DNA of 64,000 nucleotides, taken from Favolaschia claudopus (taxonomy: Eukaryota > Basidiomycota > Agaricomycetes > Agaricales > Mycenaceae). Under the pieces are notes generated by a model, which searched no databases, was not told the DNA's origin, and saw only the letters and a list, made by a program, of their open reading frames with translations. Position 1 is the first letter of the stretch, and the number at the start of each line of letters is the position of its first letter. The stretch covers positions 372,001 through 436,000 of the forward strand of contig JAWWNJ010000072.1 of assembly GCA_037176885.1 (NCBI GenBank). The letters are read 5' to 3'. Shown here piece by piece: positions 31,131 to 41,841 of this stretch. The position numbers were made by a program, and so were the translations under genes.

Positions 31131-33016
31131 ACTTGGCGTAATATCTCTTCTTAGGGTCGTTGGGATCAGTCTGATAAATCTGAGTTCCAACAGCCTTCCA
31201 AGAAGTGTCCACCGCAATTACAATGTCAGAATCCCAGTCGTAATTGAGGGGTTTTAGACAAGGTGCGTCGAGTAACGCATGTTTCAACTTGTCCATCGCC
31301 GATGTCTGTTCCAACCCCCAGACGAAATCCACTCCAATCCGCACCAGCTTTTGAATGGGACTAACTATTCTCCCATAGTCCTTCACAAACATCCGAAGCA
31401 CCCCAACAGTTCCCAAAAATTGACGCACTTCCGACACGTCCTTCAAAGCGCCCCATCTCAGGATTACCCCAATTCTATCCGTGTCCACCTTTCTGCCTTC
31501 GAATGAACATAAGTGACCGACCACGTGGAATTCACCAGCACAGAGTACTGATTTAGCTCCAGAGAATGTACCGCCGCAATAGCGAACACGTTGAACAACT
31601 CTATTCAGATTCTGGAAATGCTCCCATACAAAGCGCCAGATTCCCGGATTTTCTGGGATAGTTTCACAACTCCCCTCTTCCAATTCGTATCTCGAACCTG
31701 GCCCACGTAAAGGTACGTCGTCAATATATGGCATGGTAACGTGCGGGATCTCTTCCTCCAGGATGTACGTTACATCATCATGAAAGATGGGTACGCTATT
31801 CGTCCATCCCTGTGGAAGTTTTACGAGACGAAGGGCACCATACGGTGTTTGAAATGTGGTGAAGTCTCGAGACGCTTCCGCAATGTCACGGTGGTCATAG
31901 CCGGAATATAAATCGAGACATCCCCCGCACGCTCTCCCAGCGAAATGGTCGGTATACCGGAGTGTGCAATTGTTACTGCATTCAACGGCTCAAGTGCGTG
32001 AACCAGTCTAATACTTTTGCCGTCTTTCTTAATCACACCAAAGAACTTGCTCCGATAAGATGTGTTCACCGGCAAAAGCCGAGACACCGCCTTGGCAGGG
32101 AGGGTGGGTCCCAGACCTCTTATTTCACTTTTTGGACAAAGTTGCAGAATGCTTCAAAAACACGTTTGTGAGGGTCAAGGAAAAAAAGAGGAAAAAAAAT
32201 GTGATATATTACATAATACTAACCGTCCGCCGAGTTCCCCGAACCAAGCCAGATGCAGGAAATCTTCTGCCAGAAAGACGCAAGAAACCAAGGGATCATT
32301 TTGCTATGGTTTTTTTGCGGCAAAATATTCCCAAACCAGGCACTTTTGAGCCAAAGTATCCTCGGATCGTGAGAAAACTGTCAATAAATTACTGTATTAG
32401 GCAGGCTTACATCAGCATTACGTAGCCAGGGAGGGTCTTGAATCACTTTTCCGACGTTGTATAGAAAATTTTAAGATTGAATACCCCTTGCATTTGATGG
32501 TTCTGTTGAGTGTTGTCGTCCAACCGAGACGGTCCGTAGATCCGCGTTCAACACGCGATAACCTCATGTAAACTAGTGATAGAAATGATCAATTTTTTGT
32601 CTTTTGCACTCATCTCGCCTCTGCGCGTCGCTGCCCCGGTGTCGATATGCAACAGGTTCGTATACCCCGGCGTCGATCTTATTCTTGATGGTTTTACAGA
32701 ACTCCTCCAGTTGTCCACGTGGTATTGGTATGCTCATGTTTCCTGGAAACTCGACCGGCGGGAAGAAATCGTGCCGAAAGCTTCCCCTCTCCTCGTCTGT
32801 CCAAGCGAATGCCTGCTGATGATTGCCAACCAACTCGTGCATCAATTTTAACTCCTCTTCCTGTAAAAACCCAGCATGACGTTCCTCCATATCCTTCATA
32901 CGCTCTGCCGTATATCGTGCCGTTGGCTCAAAATTACCCGGTTTTGGATTCAACTTTGGCATATCGGCAAGCGGGTCACCAATGATCTGCCGTTTAATCC
33001 GGTACTGTTCCGGCAA
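31096..33016 (-). pseudogene. Gypsy reverse transcriptase with insertion
   Basis: 33016-32650 encodes the RT entry (HHDFFPPVEF-like segment, IPIPRGQLEEFCKTIKNKID, AGVYEP). After an insertion, 32087-31821 continues SYRSKFFGVIKKDGKSIRLV and HALEPLNAVTIAHSG. The stretch 31734-31096 holds the catalytic box PYIDDVPLRGPGSRYELEEG and the connection/RNase H start GIDFVWG-like, ending IVIAVDTSW. YIDD provides two of the three metal-binding Asp; the first Asp block (LDLYxGYD) is scrambled. RNase H continues only after a deletion at about 31.1 kb. Confidence 0.88.
32071..32490. mobile_element. hAT-family insertion in Gypsy RT, left end truncated
   Basis: The right end GAATACCCCTTG and the internal TTTTCCGAC resemble the left end of the hAT at 22911. 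The left side CACCGGCAAAAGCCGAGACA parallels its right end. The first nine or so bases and a target duplication are missing. The adjoining 32491-32640 is another unassigned segment before the RT frame resumes. Confidence 0.6.
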
Positions 33017-33535
33017 TTAGTACCGTTCAGAGTAGCCGCTGCTGGCAGCGGCAGCGGCAGGCACTTCCCATAAGCGGTCTCTGTTTACACTGGCCTCAAC
33101 CCAACAGGCTTATACTTCTTTCCCGCGAACACCGAAACCCAATCCTCCTCTTCTTCACCGAGTACTCCCTCCACATCTGTTTCCTCAATATCTTCTTCAG
33201 TTGGATGGATGAAGTCAACCGATTGGCAACAAACACAGCGTGTGTTGGTGTTAGCTGAATGTTTTGTCGCTGATTCGTGCAATACGTTTGCAAGAACTAT
33301 ATGTGGTACACCCCCAATATCTCAATGTCTTGCTTTTGGAATGACTTCAAGAGTAGTGTCGCTTCAATGTCCTGTTTGAGACAGTTCGAGTCGTCCCAGG
33401 CAGCCACATACGCCTCTACCGTCTTATCCACCGTCATTTCTCCGCCTCTCGGACAATATACTGCGTCAATCTTAATCTCATCATCACCACCAAATCCAAC
33501 CAAAACCGCCAGTTCTTCTCCTTGACCCAACCCGG

Positions 33536-34340
33536 TCAATTCCTCGAAGCTCTGCGAAAATCCCGGTGCGCTGCTCTCCGCTGACTGTTCACTTCCTCCT
33601 GCTGATCCTTCCTTCCTTGCCGGTCGTACGTAGGTACGGACCATTGTTTCCCAGAGTTTGGATCCGTCAAAGTTAATAGCTGACCTGCGTCTTCAATGTG
33701 GTCTGTACGACTCTTCGTTAACACGTCAAATGGTGTTCCTAATAAAACTATTGTACGCTGGATTGCGAATGACATGTACTCGAAGATAAATTTTCAGTTC
33801 TCCCCATCGGAAGGGTACATTCCTCGCCAATCCCATTGACTTTTCTAATTCACCGTTTGCGCTCTGCATAAATATATTAATTGTGGGGTCCCAAACTAGC
33901 CCGCAAATCTGTGCCGCTTCCAACGACATGGAAACAATTTGTGAACCCGAGTCCAGCACGCATTCCAAAGGCCCCTGGCTATTAATGTAAGGGAAGGTGA
34001 CCCATAGAGGGACTGAATCCCGTGCAACGTATATCTGCTTCGGATTTTCGCCTTCCTCAAGTTCTTCGAGGTACTGCAAATATGGGTCCTGCGCAATCAT
34101 CGATCCGGCAGGAATTCCGTCCACCAACATTGTCGTCACAAACACTCCTTCCACCTCGGGTAAATCATCTACGTCAATACCGTCATCCAGAACTGATGAG
34201 AACGGTAGTTCCATGCTCTGTGTCTTGACCTCAACAACCTCTGGCGGCAAGACCAGTTCAATCTCCTTCTCTATGCCTTTGGTTAATTCTCGAACCCGTG
34301 GGAGTTTCAACTTCTCTCCTTCACGCAAGTCTTTCACCAA
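33536..34340 (-). pseudogene. Gypsy aspartic protease
   Basis: At 34340-33726 the minus strand reads SMIAQDPYLQYLEE, then ECVLDSGSQIVSMS with the DSGS active-site form, and HVIRNPAYNSFI. A frameshift leads to 33775-33536, with LLGTPFDVLTKSRTD and LTDPNSGKQWSVPTYDR. It would have processed the polyprotein. The frameshift and the broken junction to RT make it inactive. Confidence 0.8.
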
Positions 34341-35246
34341 GTCGAACTGTAACCTCCGTATCGCTGATTCGCTTGAGCATTTCCTCTGTCAACCCATCCC
34401 GTTGGATTGGAGCCTTTAATCTATAAGCCTTTCCACCCTCATCTCCATCATTCGATCGTCCCGCCTCAGGTTTCGGCAGAGTTCGAGCCCCGAAATCCCT
34501 TGGTTTTACGAATCGATAAGGCAAGTCTCCCGACCTTGTTTCTCTCGCCGTATTCCTCTCATCATCTTCAACCGTATCGCTGTCCGGAAGCTTTGCAGGT
34601 TGCGCCCCCATCCTTGAGCCTTTCAAAAACCCTGACCGCCCTGTTGATTATTTGGTGCAACGGTTTGCTTGCCCGTTCGCGTTTGAACATACTGCTCGTT
34701 TGAAGCCCCTGCGTCATTCATCATATTATAGACAGCCCGACCAAATTCGCTAATGTCCAACATTGGTGCGGGAACCGCTTGGTTCGAGTAGAATGAAGCC
34801 GGGTTTGGAGAGGCAAACGGAGGCGCAGCGGCCATGTACGTCTGATGAGTGGACACATTTCTCGGAGGGTTCCCCGTCAACTGATTCAACTTGACGCGAA
34901 GAGTTCGCATCTCGTCTCTCAACGCATCAACCTCTTCTTCCGCTGCTGATCCGTAAAAGGTTTCAGCATACATGTGTTGCCCCGCAGCGCCTTTACGCTG
35001 CCAGTACTCTTCAACTCGCACTGACGGTGGTCCCTGGCCCTTCCCATCCGCAAGCTTCTGTTGCCCGTTCTCGGGAATTATCCAGCCCTTGTGAACGTGA
35101 GCAGCTTTCACTGTGCATTCCTTCGCAAAATGGTCATATCCGTTACAGTAGTAGCACTGAGACCGCTGTTGCTGTCCATATCCTCCTCCATATGAATTTC
35201 CATACCCCCCTCCTCGATTATACTGTATGGCGGTTAAAGTGCACAT
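34321..35246 (-). pseudogene. Gypsy gag: zinc knuckle and linker
   Basis: Minus strand. The frame at 35246-34623 has a Gly/Tyr-rich lead, then the knuckle CYYCNGYDHFAKEC (C-x2-C-x4-H-x4-C) and a long linker ending in Asn/Gln-rich sequence. A shifted frame at 34626-34321 continues DFGARTLPKPEAGRS and APIQRDGLTEEMLKRI toward protease. The knuckle binds the element RNA. The capsid part upstream is missing. Confidence 0.85.
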
Positions 35247-35260
35247 TTAAATATTCCCCC

Positions 35261-35457
35261 CATATAGGGGCGCTCAATTCTTAGCTCGTCGGCTCGTCTC
35301 GTCCCAGAAATTATTTAATTTCATGATGAGCTGATGAGCTGCTGATCCCACTCCGCATTTCTCTCCACTTCCCATCAAATTTTGATCCCCTCATCAAGAA
35401 ATCGATATTTTACGGACGAGACGAGCTGACGAGCTAAGAATTGAGCGCCCCTTATAT
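35261..35457. mobile_element. 197-bp MITE (GGGGCGCTCAATTCTTAGCT)
   Basis: Near-perfect inverted repeats of about 38-44 bp (GGGGCGCTCAATTCTTAGCT continuing CGTC...GTCTCGTCC) surround about 110 bp that contain GATGAGCTGATGAGCTG. The flanks CATATA/TTATATG are themselves inverse, so the TIR may extend a few bases. Confidence 0.8.
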
Positions 35458-35459
35458 GA

Positions 35460-36310
35460 CTTTTTCGCCCATCCCCCTTATAAATGGGGGTTTTGACGTG
35501 ATTGCCCCCAAAAAGACACGACCGATGTCGCCGAGTTTATTTGGGGGGAAATTTCGAACTTCCCCCCAAATACAAAGTTGAAAGTTGCCCCAAATGAACT
35601 TGATTTTCATTGTTTGACCTAACTCTCTCAATTCAAAGTTCTCACTCTCAGTAAGTACCCTGCTTAGTCTCGCTACTCTGTCCTTCACTGGATCTACGCA
35701 AAATATAGGTTGTATTGGCCATCAGTACAAGCTCGGCATGAGTCGGCACTCTCCGAGGTCCGAGTCGGCCTTCTCCGGCATCTCTGTTGGGCCTCAGTAT
35801 AATCATTGTAGCTTTCATCCTTTGAATGCTAATTGAACAGAGCACGACCTGGAACGTAACTAAGGAGCAGACCAGCGGAAAAGGGCCGAAAGGTGCCCTA
35901 TCCAAGATGCCCGGAGCCGAATTTGATGGGACTCTCTACCTGTATGAACCAAAACTGAATGAGAAATCGAACAGGGAAGCCAGATTTACTGGTAACTTAC
36001 CTTGAAGAAGCACAGATGCCGCCCAACCTTTTGCTCCCTGTCCGAATTCCGAAGCAAGAGCCTTCTTGATGCGAACCTGATGGTTTATTGTACAGCTGTT
36101 TTACGGTTTTTGTCCGGTTTCTGATGGAGTGGGGCATTTCGTTTCTTGTTTATACCTGTGTGCCTCCGAGTCGCCGTATGGCTCCACTCTGACCTCAGCA
36201 GTGTCTTAGATGCATAGAGCTGCAGCAGAATTTCTCGTCTGGTGGGTGTTCTGTCAAGCTCAACACTGGAGTTCTAGTACTAGTGTTTGCAGCCATGAAC
36301 TGAGCATTTC
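35460..36310. other. No recognisable gene
   Basis: G-run segments (TTATAAATGGGGG, ATTTGGGGGGAAATTTCG) at 35480-35600 suggest another decayed small element. The rest shows no coding family I can name. Confidence 0.4.
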
Positions 36311-36512
36311 TTAGCAAAACCTCACTTAATTGCTGGGAAAGTTATGTGGGACCCTGGCGGGCCGGCCTTCCCGAGAGTTGCCGCGCAGCAAAGAAAAAAA
36401 TCGAATTCTACGAGGCTAAATAGGCATGAAATCCTTCGAAATTCCTCCTTCCTTCTTTCCTTTTTCGGCGATTTTTTCTTCTCCTTCTGGCCACCCACAA
36501 ACATGATTACCG

Positions 36513-36740
36513 AGCCCATACAGTGCCAGCCGCCACCTTTTCGGCACGCCTTCCGTGAGAGATTGAGCCATTGTTTTTCGTGATCGAGTTGTTTTTTGGA
36601 AGGAAACCAATGAAAAGAATGCGATTGGCGTTGAGTTTGATATTTTTCCCACGGTTACGTCAATTCGGTCATTTTTTTCGAACTTTTTCTCATTTTTCCT
36701 CCACTTCTCCGCTGATTTTTGACCCTGGTTTGACTCCCAG
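36513..36740 (+). repeat. Repeat with TACAGTGCCA end, copy 1
   Basis: CATACAGTGCCAGCCGCCAC, then GGAAGGAAACCAA and TTTTTCCCACGG, aligns with the inverse of 49930-50152. It is probably one arm of a TA-inserting element; the opposite terminus was not found. Confidence 0.5.
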
Positions 36741-37031
36741 CGACCTGAGGAATGTTCTACATCACGCTAAAACACAAAGTTCCGTCACCTTTCCTCTGTC
36801 CGAGGCTCTGGGCGCCGGTTATCTGCATGTGGCTGTGCAATCGGTCATTTTTTTTGGGTCCGAAAACTGAAAATTGATGCTACATGTTAGCCATTTACAA
36901 GTTGGATAGTTACAACCAAACTGAGTCGTTTGCCGCAGTTTTCGAGGCAAATCAAGTTTTTTTCCGGCCCGTGAATCATTTACAAGTTTGGAACTTTCCC
37001 ACACCTAATCGGGTCGTCGAGAAGTGATGGA

Positions 37032-37221
37032 TGGCACTGTAGCAGCAAGACAATCAATCAAGCATGTACGTGACCGTGACCCTTGGCGTGATGCCATCAT
37101 AGAGCCGACCTTGTTCCGTGCCGACTTGGTGCCGACTGCTTCATTTTCGTTTCTGAACCTGCTGCCGACGGGCACCGCCGGCCATCTATCGGCTAATCTA
37201 TATATAGTCGTTTTCTTCTAG
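37032..37221 (+). mobile_element. Helitron-like 3' end, copy ending CTAG/T
   Basis: Shared with 60063-60258 and 60815-61010: GCATGTACGTGACCGTGACC ... TGCTGCCGACGGGCACC ... CGGCTA ... TAGTCG. A 6-7 bp hairpin is followed 11 nt later by CTAG (37218-37221) and then T. A hairpin about 11 nt before CTRR, and insertion before T, are the Helitron 3' signature. The 5' TC end was not identified. Confidence 0.5.
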
Positions 37222-37703
37222 TAAGGTAGACCCCATCCATCCTCGACGAACATCACATGATATTTCCATTTTCGGCGAAGTTCACAGAAACTGGTCCGTT
37301 CCATAAGTACCTTGCAGCTTTAATTAGCCAAATCCCTTCGACCAGATTGTGGATTTGTCCTGTATCTTACTTTTCTTCCCTCAATCCATTACATTTTAGT
37401 GGCTCCCTGAGCTGGAATTATCGAAGATAGCGGCAGTGTACCAAAATGGATCTCCCGTTGATGTCCCATCACAAAAAGCTAGTTGGCTTAATTCGAGCTT
37501 GCACACCGATTGTAGAGCTCTAGTATTTTGTATATACACTCTTTATAACAATTTAAACAAATTGGTCGAAGGAATTTAGGCTTTCCAGATGCCGAAAACG
37601 CGTTTTCCCGGCCGAGGGATTTCCCCTCGGAGATCGATAAAGAGCGTGGGAATTCTGACCGATTTGCCATCACCCTTGGAATGGCGGGGTTGCCGTATGT
37701 AGG

Positions 37704-38502
37704 GACTCCACTTAATCATTCACACTGTCTAGTCAAAAAATTGCCAAGCAAGAGAGATCTTACTCTGTGATGACGATGTAATTGATACGTTTGATTTCTT
37801 TCCCAGTTTGTCTGTCAATCGGCGTTCCGTCGGGTTGGATGTCCGCCGTTTCGAGCTTGGTGAGATACGGCTTGAGGAGCTTATCAAGCCGATCTCCGGT
37901 GGGGGTCATGCCGCTAGGTTTCACTTGGTCGAACACTTCATGTATTTGACTCGATGACTGTAATATGTGCAAGCTTCAGAAGGTTGCTGTGAAATTCGAA
38001 GGCAATGAATGAACGCACCCGGATATTGATAGCGCTATGTTTCGCATTGAGAAAGTGAATGTCTATTCCATCCTCGTCATACTTGTGAGCAATCTCCGCA
38101 AGTGTCTGGAGCGCTTGACGAGCCTAGCAAAGTGGTGATGTCACTTGAAGGATTGCTGGGCAAGGAAGAATGTACCTCGCACCATCGAGACACTCCCCTT
38201 GTGGAGCCACAATGGGTCATCGACTGTGAGTCGTCGACCAAGATAACTGTATCGTATTGTCGCAAGAATTCCAGGGCGTCTTCTGGCATCCCACGCTTTG
38301 AGCTGATTTTGTGTATGATTTTTGTTGGTGAACCAGTTATGCTCTCATAAGGCGGTGGTTCAGAGCTCGCCGAGCGACTCTGTTTACGACCAAATATGGC
38401 CGATAGAAATGATCGCTGCTTCGGCACTTCTTGGCTGTAGCGTTTATCCATGGTGGGGGTGCGAGCAATGGGGAAACTGGGAAGGCGTCGCCTTTTATAC
38501 AT
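37704..38502 (-). CDS. von Willebrand factor A domain protein, 3' truncated
   Basis: Minus strand. Exon 1 runs 38502-38176 (or from Met17, MDKRYSQEVPK, at 38454), exon 2 38123-38019, exon 3 37957-37764, and exon 4 starts at 37710. Introns are 52 bp (GTACAT...TAG), 61 bp (GTGCGT...CAG) and 53 bp (GTAAGA...AAG), all in phase. The protein reads ALEFLRQYDTVILVDDSQSM (MIDAS D-x-S-x-S), GIDIHFLNAK, VFDQVKPSGMTPTGDRLDKL, INYIVITDGVPT. After GVPT the sequence no longer matches the family, so the last third of the domain is replaced. Fungal vWA proteins are cytosolic or nuclear metal-dependent binding proteins. The truncation makes function doubtful although every visible exon is undamaged. Confidence 0.78.
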
Positions 38503-38634
38503 AAGTTACGCGAGGGCTATGATCGGGAAGCATCGAAGCTGTGATACAGCTTTTGTACACCCGCCACCAACCCGCCACCTCATCTCCGAGATTTACACGT
38601 AGGTTGTGTATGCCGGTGCCCGGCGAGGATATAC

Positions 38635-39942
38635 AAAACGGCGGGCCCAGATGATATAGATCGAGGATTGATGAGAGGCAGATAGGCCGAGAGGAGGCAG
38701 ATGAAGGATTTTGAGGCACATCGCTGCAAAGTGCGGCACATTCCATTTTGGGCCTATTATGTCACGGATCAGTGCCGAGGGCGATTGTCAACCCCCCTCG
38801 CCGACGCAGACAGCGACCACAGCAGTGACAACGGCGGCGAAGTCCGTCGACCCGTGTATATCATCAGCGCAACCCAAGCCTTCGACAGGACAGACCAAAT
38901 TGTCGCCGACGCCGACGGTGCGTTGGATTGAGGGTGCTCCAAGCTCCCGACGTCTGCCAACGATCCCGAACATCGGCTCAGCCATGGTGCTTCGACGCAA
39001 GGGCGCGGAGAAGGGCGAGGTGTGTGTCCCGCCTTGCTTGATTCAAGTGTAACCTGCTAATCTCGTTTGTAGATCCATTTAATTCTCTGGCGTCTGCACA
39101 TCGGCTCCGTGCTCATTCAGATTGGTTCCAGCATTGAGGACATCTGCGGGTGCGTTCTTCGCATACATATTCAGCTATTCTATTCCAAGTGACCTATCTC
39201 TAAAATTAAGCAACAGACAGTGGCACAGTGGTTGTTTGTGGCAAATGGCGAGTGGGAACTATTTCCCAATCCGTACATTACGGCATTGTGCTGAACCTTA
39301 TCACCTACACATTCAATATACTTTTATCCCAGAGTAGGCCTCCATCGCTTCCGTAATTGTCCATGTTTGGTCAAGTAAGGGGCCGAAGAGTTTTCCAGAT
39401 TGTAGACTTGTTTACGTGTGCAAAAACATTTGAATAGATCACATGTGCAAGCTAGAGGTAGTCGAAAGTAGTCTGGAAGGGCAGTTGCTAAGATTTCCGT
39501 TGAACAATGAGCAAAAGTTGAAAGACACAGGTGAATTTCAAGCTATTGCCAAAATTGCGCTGGCTCTGAAGAGCGTCAGGAACAGAGGTTGCCCACAACA
39601 ACTTGTGTAGGCTCAAGGAATATCCCGACGTATTTTTCAAACTCGAAGTCTTGGAGAAATTTCACGTGGTCGCTAAGCAATCGTCGGATTAACGGTTACT
39701 TTTGTCAATACCGAGTATCTTGTTGGTGAAATGCTGATCGAATACGACTTCATAAAAATTGTGCCGTGCATTACATAAACTCACCTCGAGCTGCTATAAC
39801 AGAAAAGGCAGATACTTGATTGGGATGCAGCTCGGTGTGCCTCTTTTCGAAATAAATGTGCCTTAAAATCCTTCATCTGCCTCGTCTCGCCCTATCTGCC
39901 TCTCATCAATCCTCGATCTATGTATATCATCTGGGCCGTTTG
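38635..39942. mobile_element. 1.3-kb TIR element enclosing exon-like sequence
   Basis: Inverted arms of about 85 bp: left 38635-38720 (CCCAGATGATATAGATCGAG ... GAGGCAGATGAAGGATTTT) and right 39859-39942. They differ by a few substitutions and small indels. The outer sequence AAACGGC is common to both. The interior holds a spliced coding-like segment rather than a transposase. The target duplication is not clear. Confidence 0.7.
38711..39300 (+). CDS. Exon-like captured gene segment of unknown function
   Basis: The plus-strand exon from Met at 38711 to 39019 reads through TVRWIEGAPSSRRLPTIPNI and MVLRRKGAEKGE. An intron 39020-39072 (GTGTGT...GTAG) is followed by IHLILWRLHIGSVLIQIGSS IED-ICG. 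A second intron near 39150-39210 leads to TVAQWLFVANGEWELFPNPY and a stop. The splice phases and the composition indicate real protein-coding origin, but I do not recognise the family. The position between TIR arms suggests transduction of host exons by a DNA transposon. Confidence 0.45.
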
Positions 39943-40388
39943 AGAGAAAGAGCCAGAGCCAGTTGTGGCACCAAACGGCTCGACGTATTTTGAACAATCT
40001 TGACCGAAAACCAGCCCCATTCAATTGGGGCGGGATGATTTTGTGATATGGAAAATAAACACTGCTACGTACTTGGTTCAAGCCGAAACTGCGCCGGGGT
40101 TTACCTCAAGATCTGGTGCCGCTTGGAGTTCTGTGCCAGTCAAACAGTCGAGAGGATTTATAATCATTTATTGAGCGACAATGACCACATCAGTCAAAAC
40201 GAACGCGACATCACTTGAAATTGTGCTGCCATCACAATGGATCAGCGACAATCACTCCAGGACTGCTGTGGATCACACGGGAACGCTCCGTATCATTCAG
40301 TAGATCGGCCTATCACCGCGCCAGACGGTGCCGTGCGATTGACAGCAGCCATCACTTGCTCAGCACAACCGCATCAACATTGGGTGAT

Positions 40389-40403
40389 AAAAGGGGGAGC
40401 TTG
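40389..40403. repeat. GGGGGAGCTTGC palindromic word
   Basis: AAAGGGGGAGCTTGCGCGAA resembles words at about 8016, 11813, 14824 and, in full hairpin form, 15335. It lies just left of the hAT at 40427. Confidence 0.5.
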
Positions 40404-40426
40404 CGCGAATCCGTATCAATATTACA

Positions 40427-40952
40427 CAGTGTTCCTCCTAAGGGTTAAGCCTTAGAATAAATTAACCCTTAATTTCAAGTTAATGCTAAGGGTTAACATG
40501 AAGCTGGATCCATCTTAACCCTTAATTAAGCCTTACCTTGGATTACGTCACCTTCTCGGCTACCTTCGGCAGGTTCGGCAGCTTGGTTGGCAGCTGCCAA
40601 AGGCCCGCAGCATTGTCAAAGGGATTCCCAACGGCAGTGTCCGGCAGGTTCCCTTGATTCTGCTGAAGGCCACGTCGGAACATGGGTCAAGCCCTCAGCT
40701 CGGCTACCTGCATTGCCCTGGCGGGAGCAATTTTGGTCCACAAACATCAAGTTCAGCCAAAACTCAGCTGGAGCCAGCCATAAGAAGCAAAACCGCTTGG
40801 AACTCCCCGAAAAATGCTTCTAAAAAAGCCCGGAAAAATTTGCATTTTTCATCCTAAGGCCCCTTAATATGGAGCCCTTAATAACCTTATTAAGGCCATT
40901 AAGGCCTTAGCCTTCGGAGGTGCCCTTAATAAGGCCTTAAGAAGGAACACTG
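40427..40952. mobile_element. 526-bp hAT element, 8-bp duplication ATATTACA
   Basis: Termini are CAGTGTTCCTCCTAAGG and the inverse of CAGTGTTCCTTCTTAAGG. ATATTACA is duplicated at 40419-40426 and 40953-40960. Many TTAACCCTTA/CTTAATAAGG words lie inside each end. An 8-bp duplication with CAGTG ends is typical of hAT. No transposase, so non-autonomous. Confidence 0.92.
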
Positions 40953-41198
40953 ATATTACAATGTACATTGGAGTAAAATAAGTTGAACAAGAAATTATAA
41001 ACTATGTCCAAGTAGATTAAGTAGCAAAAAAGAGCATATAGATTGATTTTTTTTTCTGCGGGCAAAAATGGGACATCAATGATGGGATCATTGATGTGAC
41101 CTATTTGGTGGTGTTTAGCCGATTCGCACCATAGTGTGATCGTTGTCCCATCTTTCGGGCTGGTTACCCTAAGTATACTCTAACTTATATGAGTACAT

Positions 41199-41698
41199 TA
41201 GTGCTGGGTTTTGAATGCTGTATTTTACGATGTATTAATACAGGGCGTATTTATACACGTATAATACATTTCCTACATGGGAGCCTCGGAGGGCTATGTA
41301 TTTTATGTGTGTATTTAATTGCAGATCGTCCCATTCTAGAGGCACATTTTGAACTGAACACAAGTTGCTCACAGCCTTTTTGTACAATCTGGCCCATATA
41401 GGGTATGATTGATCGTATTGGTGGTTCGGCTGGTTCCGGCAACAATGTTTGACCCCTTGATACGGTCTCAAATGGGGAAAATCCTGATGATCTTGCGGAA
41501 ATGCCAAGGAAAGCAGTCTCAGCCCGAAAAAAACCCATACGAGGCGAAAAAATGGTTTAAAACGCAATTTTCAGGGCTCCGGAGTGATCCGGCCCGGCGT
41601 GTATTTAATGTATTTTTACAAGCCATACATTGCATACATTGGGCCTCCTGCGCCCATTCAATACATACACAGCCAAAATCATTTCCGACCCAGCACTA
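41199..41698. mobile_element. 500-bp hAT element in a Copia LTR, 8-bp duplication GAGTACAT
   Basis: Termini are TAGTGCTGGGT and its inverse. GAGTACAT is present at 41191-41198 and 41699-41706. Subterminal repeats are GTATTT/AATACAT. The right-hand duplication is part of the Copia LTR that continues to 41840, so the element landed in that LTR. No ORF of transposase type. Confidence 0.92.
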
Positions 41699-41841
41699 GA
41701 GTACATCGGATAGGCGGAATAATAAAAGCCGAAGAGTAATACACAATCGCGTACGTCCGCGATTGAACGGGACGAGCGCAGCAGCGGGCGGGTCAGCTGA
41801 GTCGGGGCAGTGCGAGTCGGGCACACTCGGAATTCCAACAC

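Larger units (their letters stand above)
29290..35250 (-). mobile_element. Ty3/Gypsy retrotransposon, internal region, decayed
   Basis: Minus strand in gypsy order: zinc-knuckle gag, protease, RT, RNase H, H2C2-integrase and C-terminal region. It is broken by frameshifts, stops, a deletion around the RNase H start and an insertion within RT (about 32.07-32.65 kb). No LTR pair was identified. The 5' edge is cut next to the MITE at 35261, and the 3' coding edge is near 29290 beside the GTGTCCCA cluster. Confidence 0.9.

Noticed and set aside
36322..36652. Overlapping ORFs in the pyrimidine-rich region
   Set aside because: They read through polypyrimidine/polypurine sequence and a repeat arm shared with 49.9-50.15 kb.
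41043..41190. Extension of the second Copia LTR to a TCTAT target duplication near 41038
   Set aside because: Sequence left of the TATACTCTAA word does not match the 5' LTR, so the apparent TCTAT match is probably chance.
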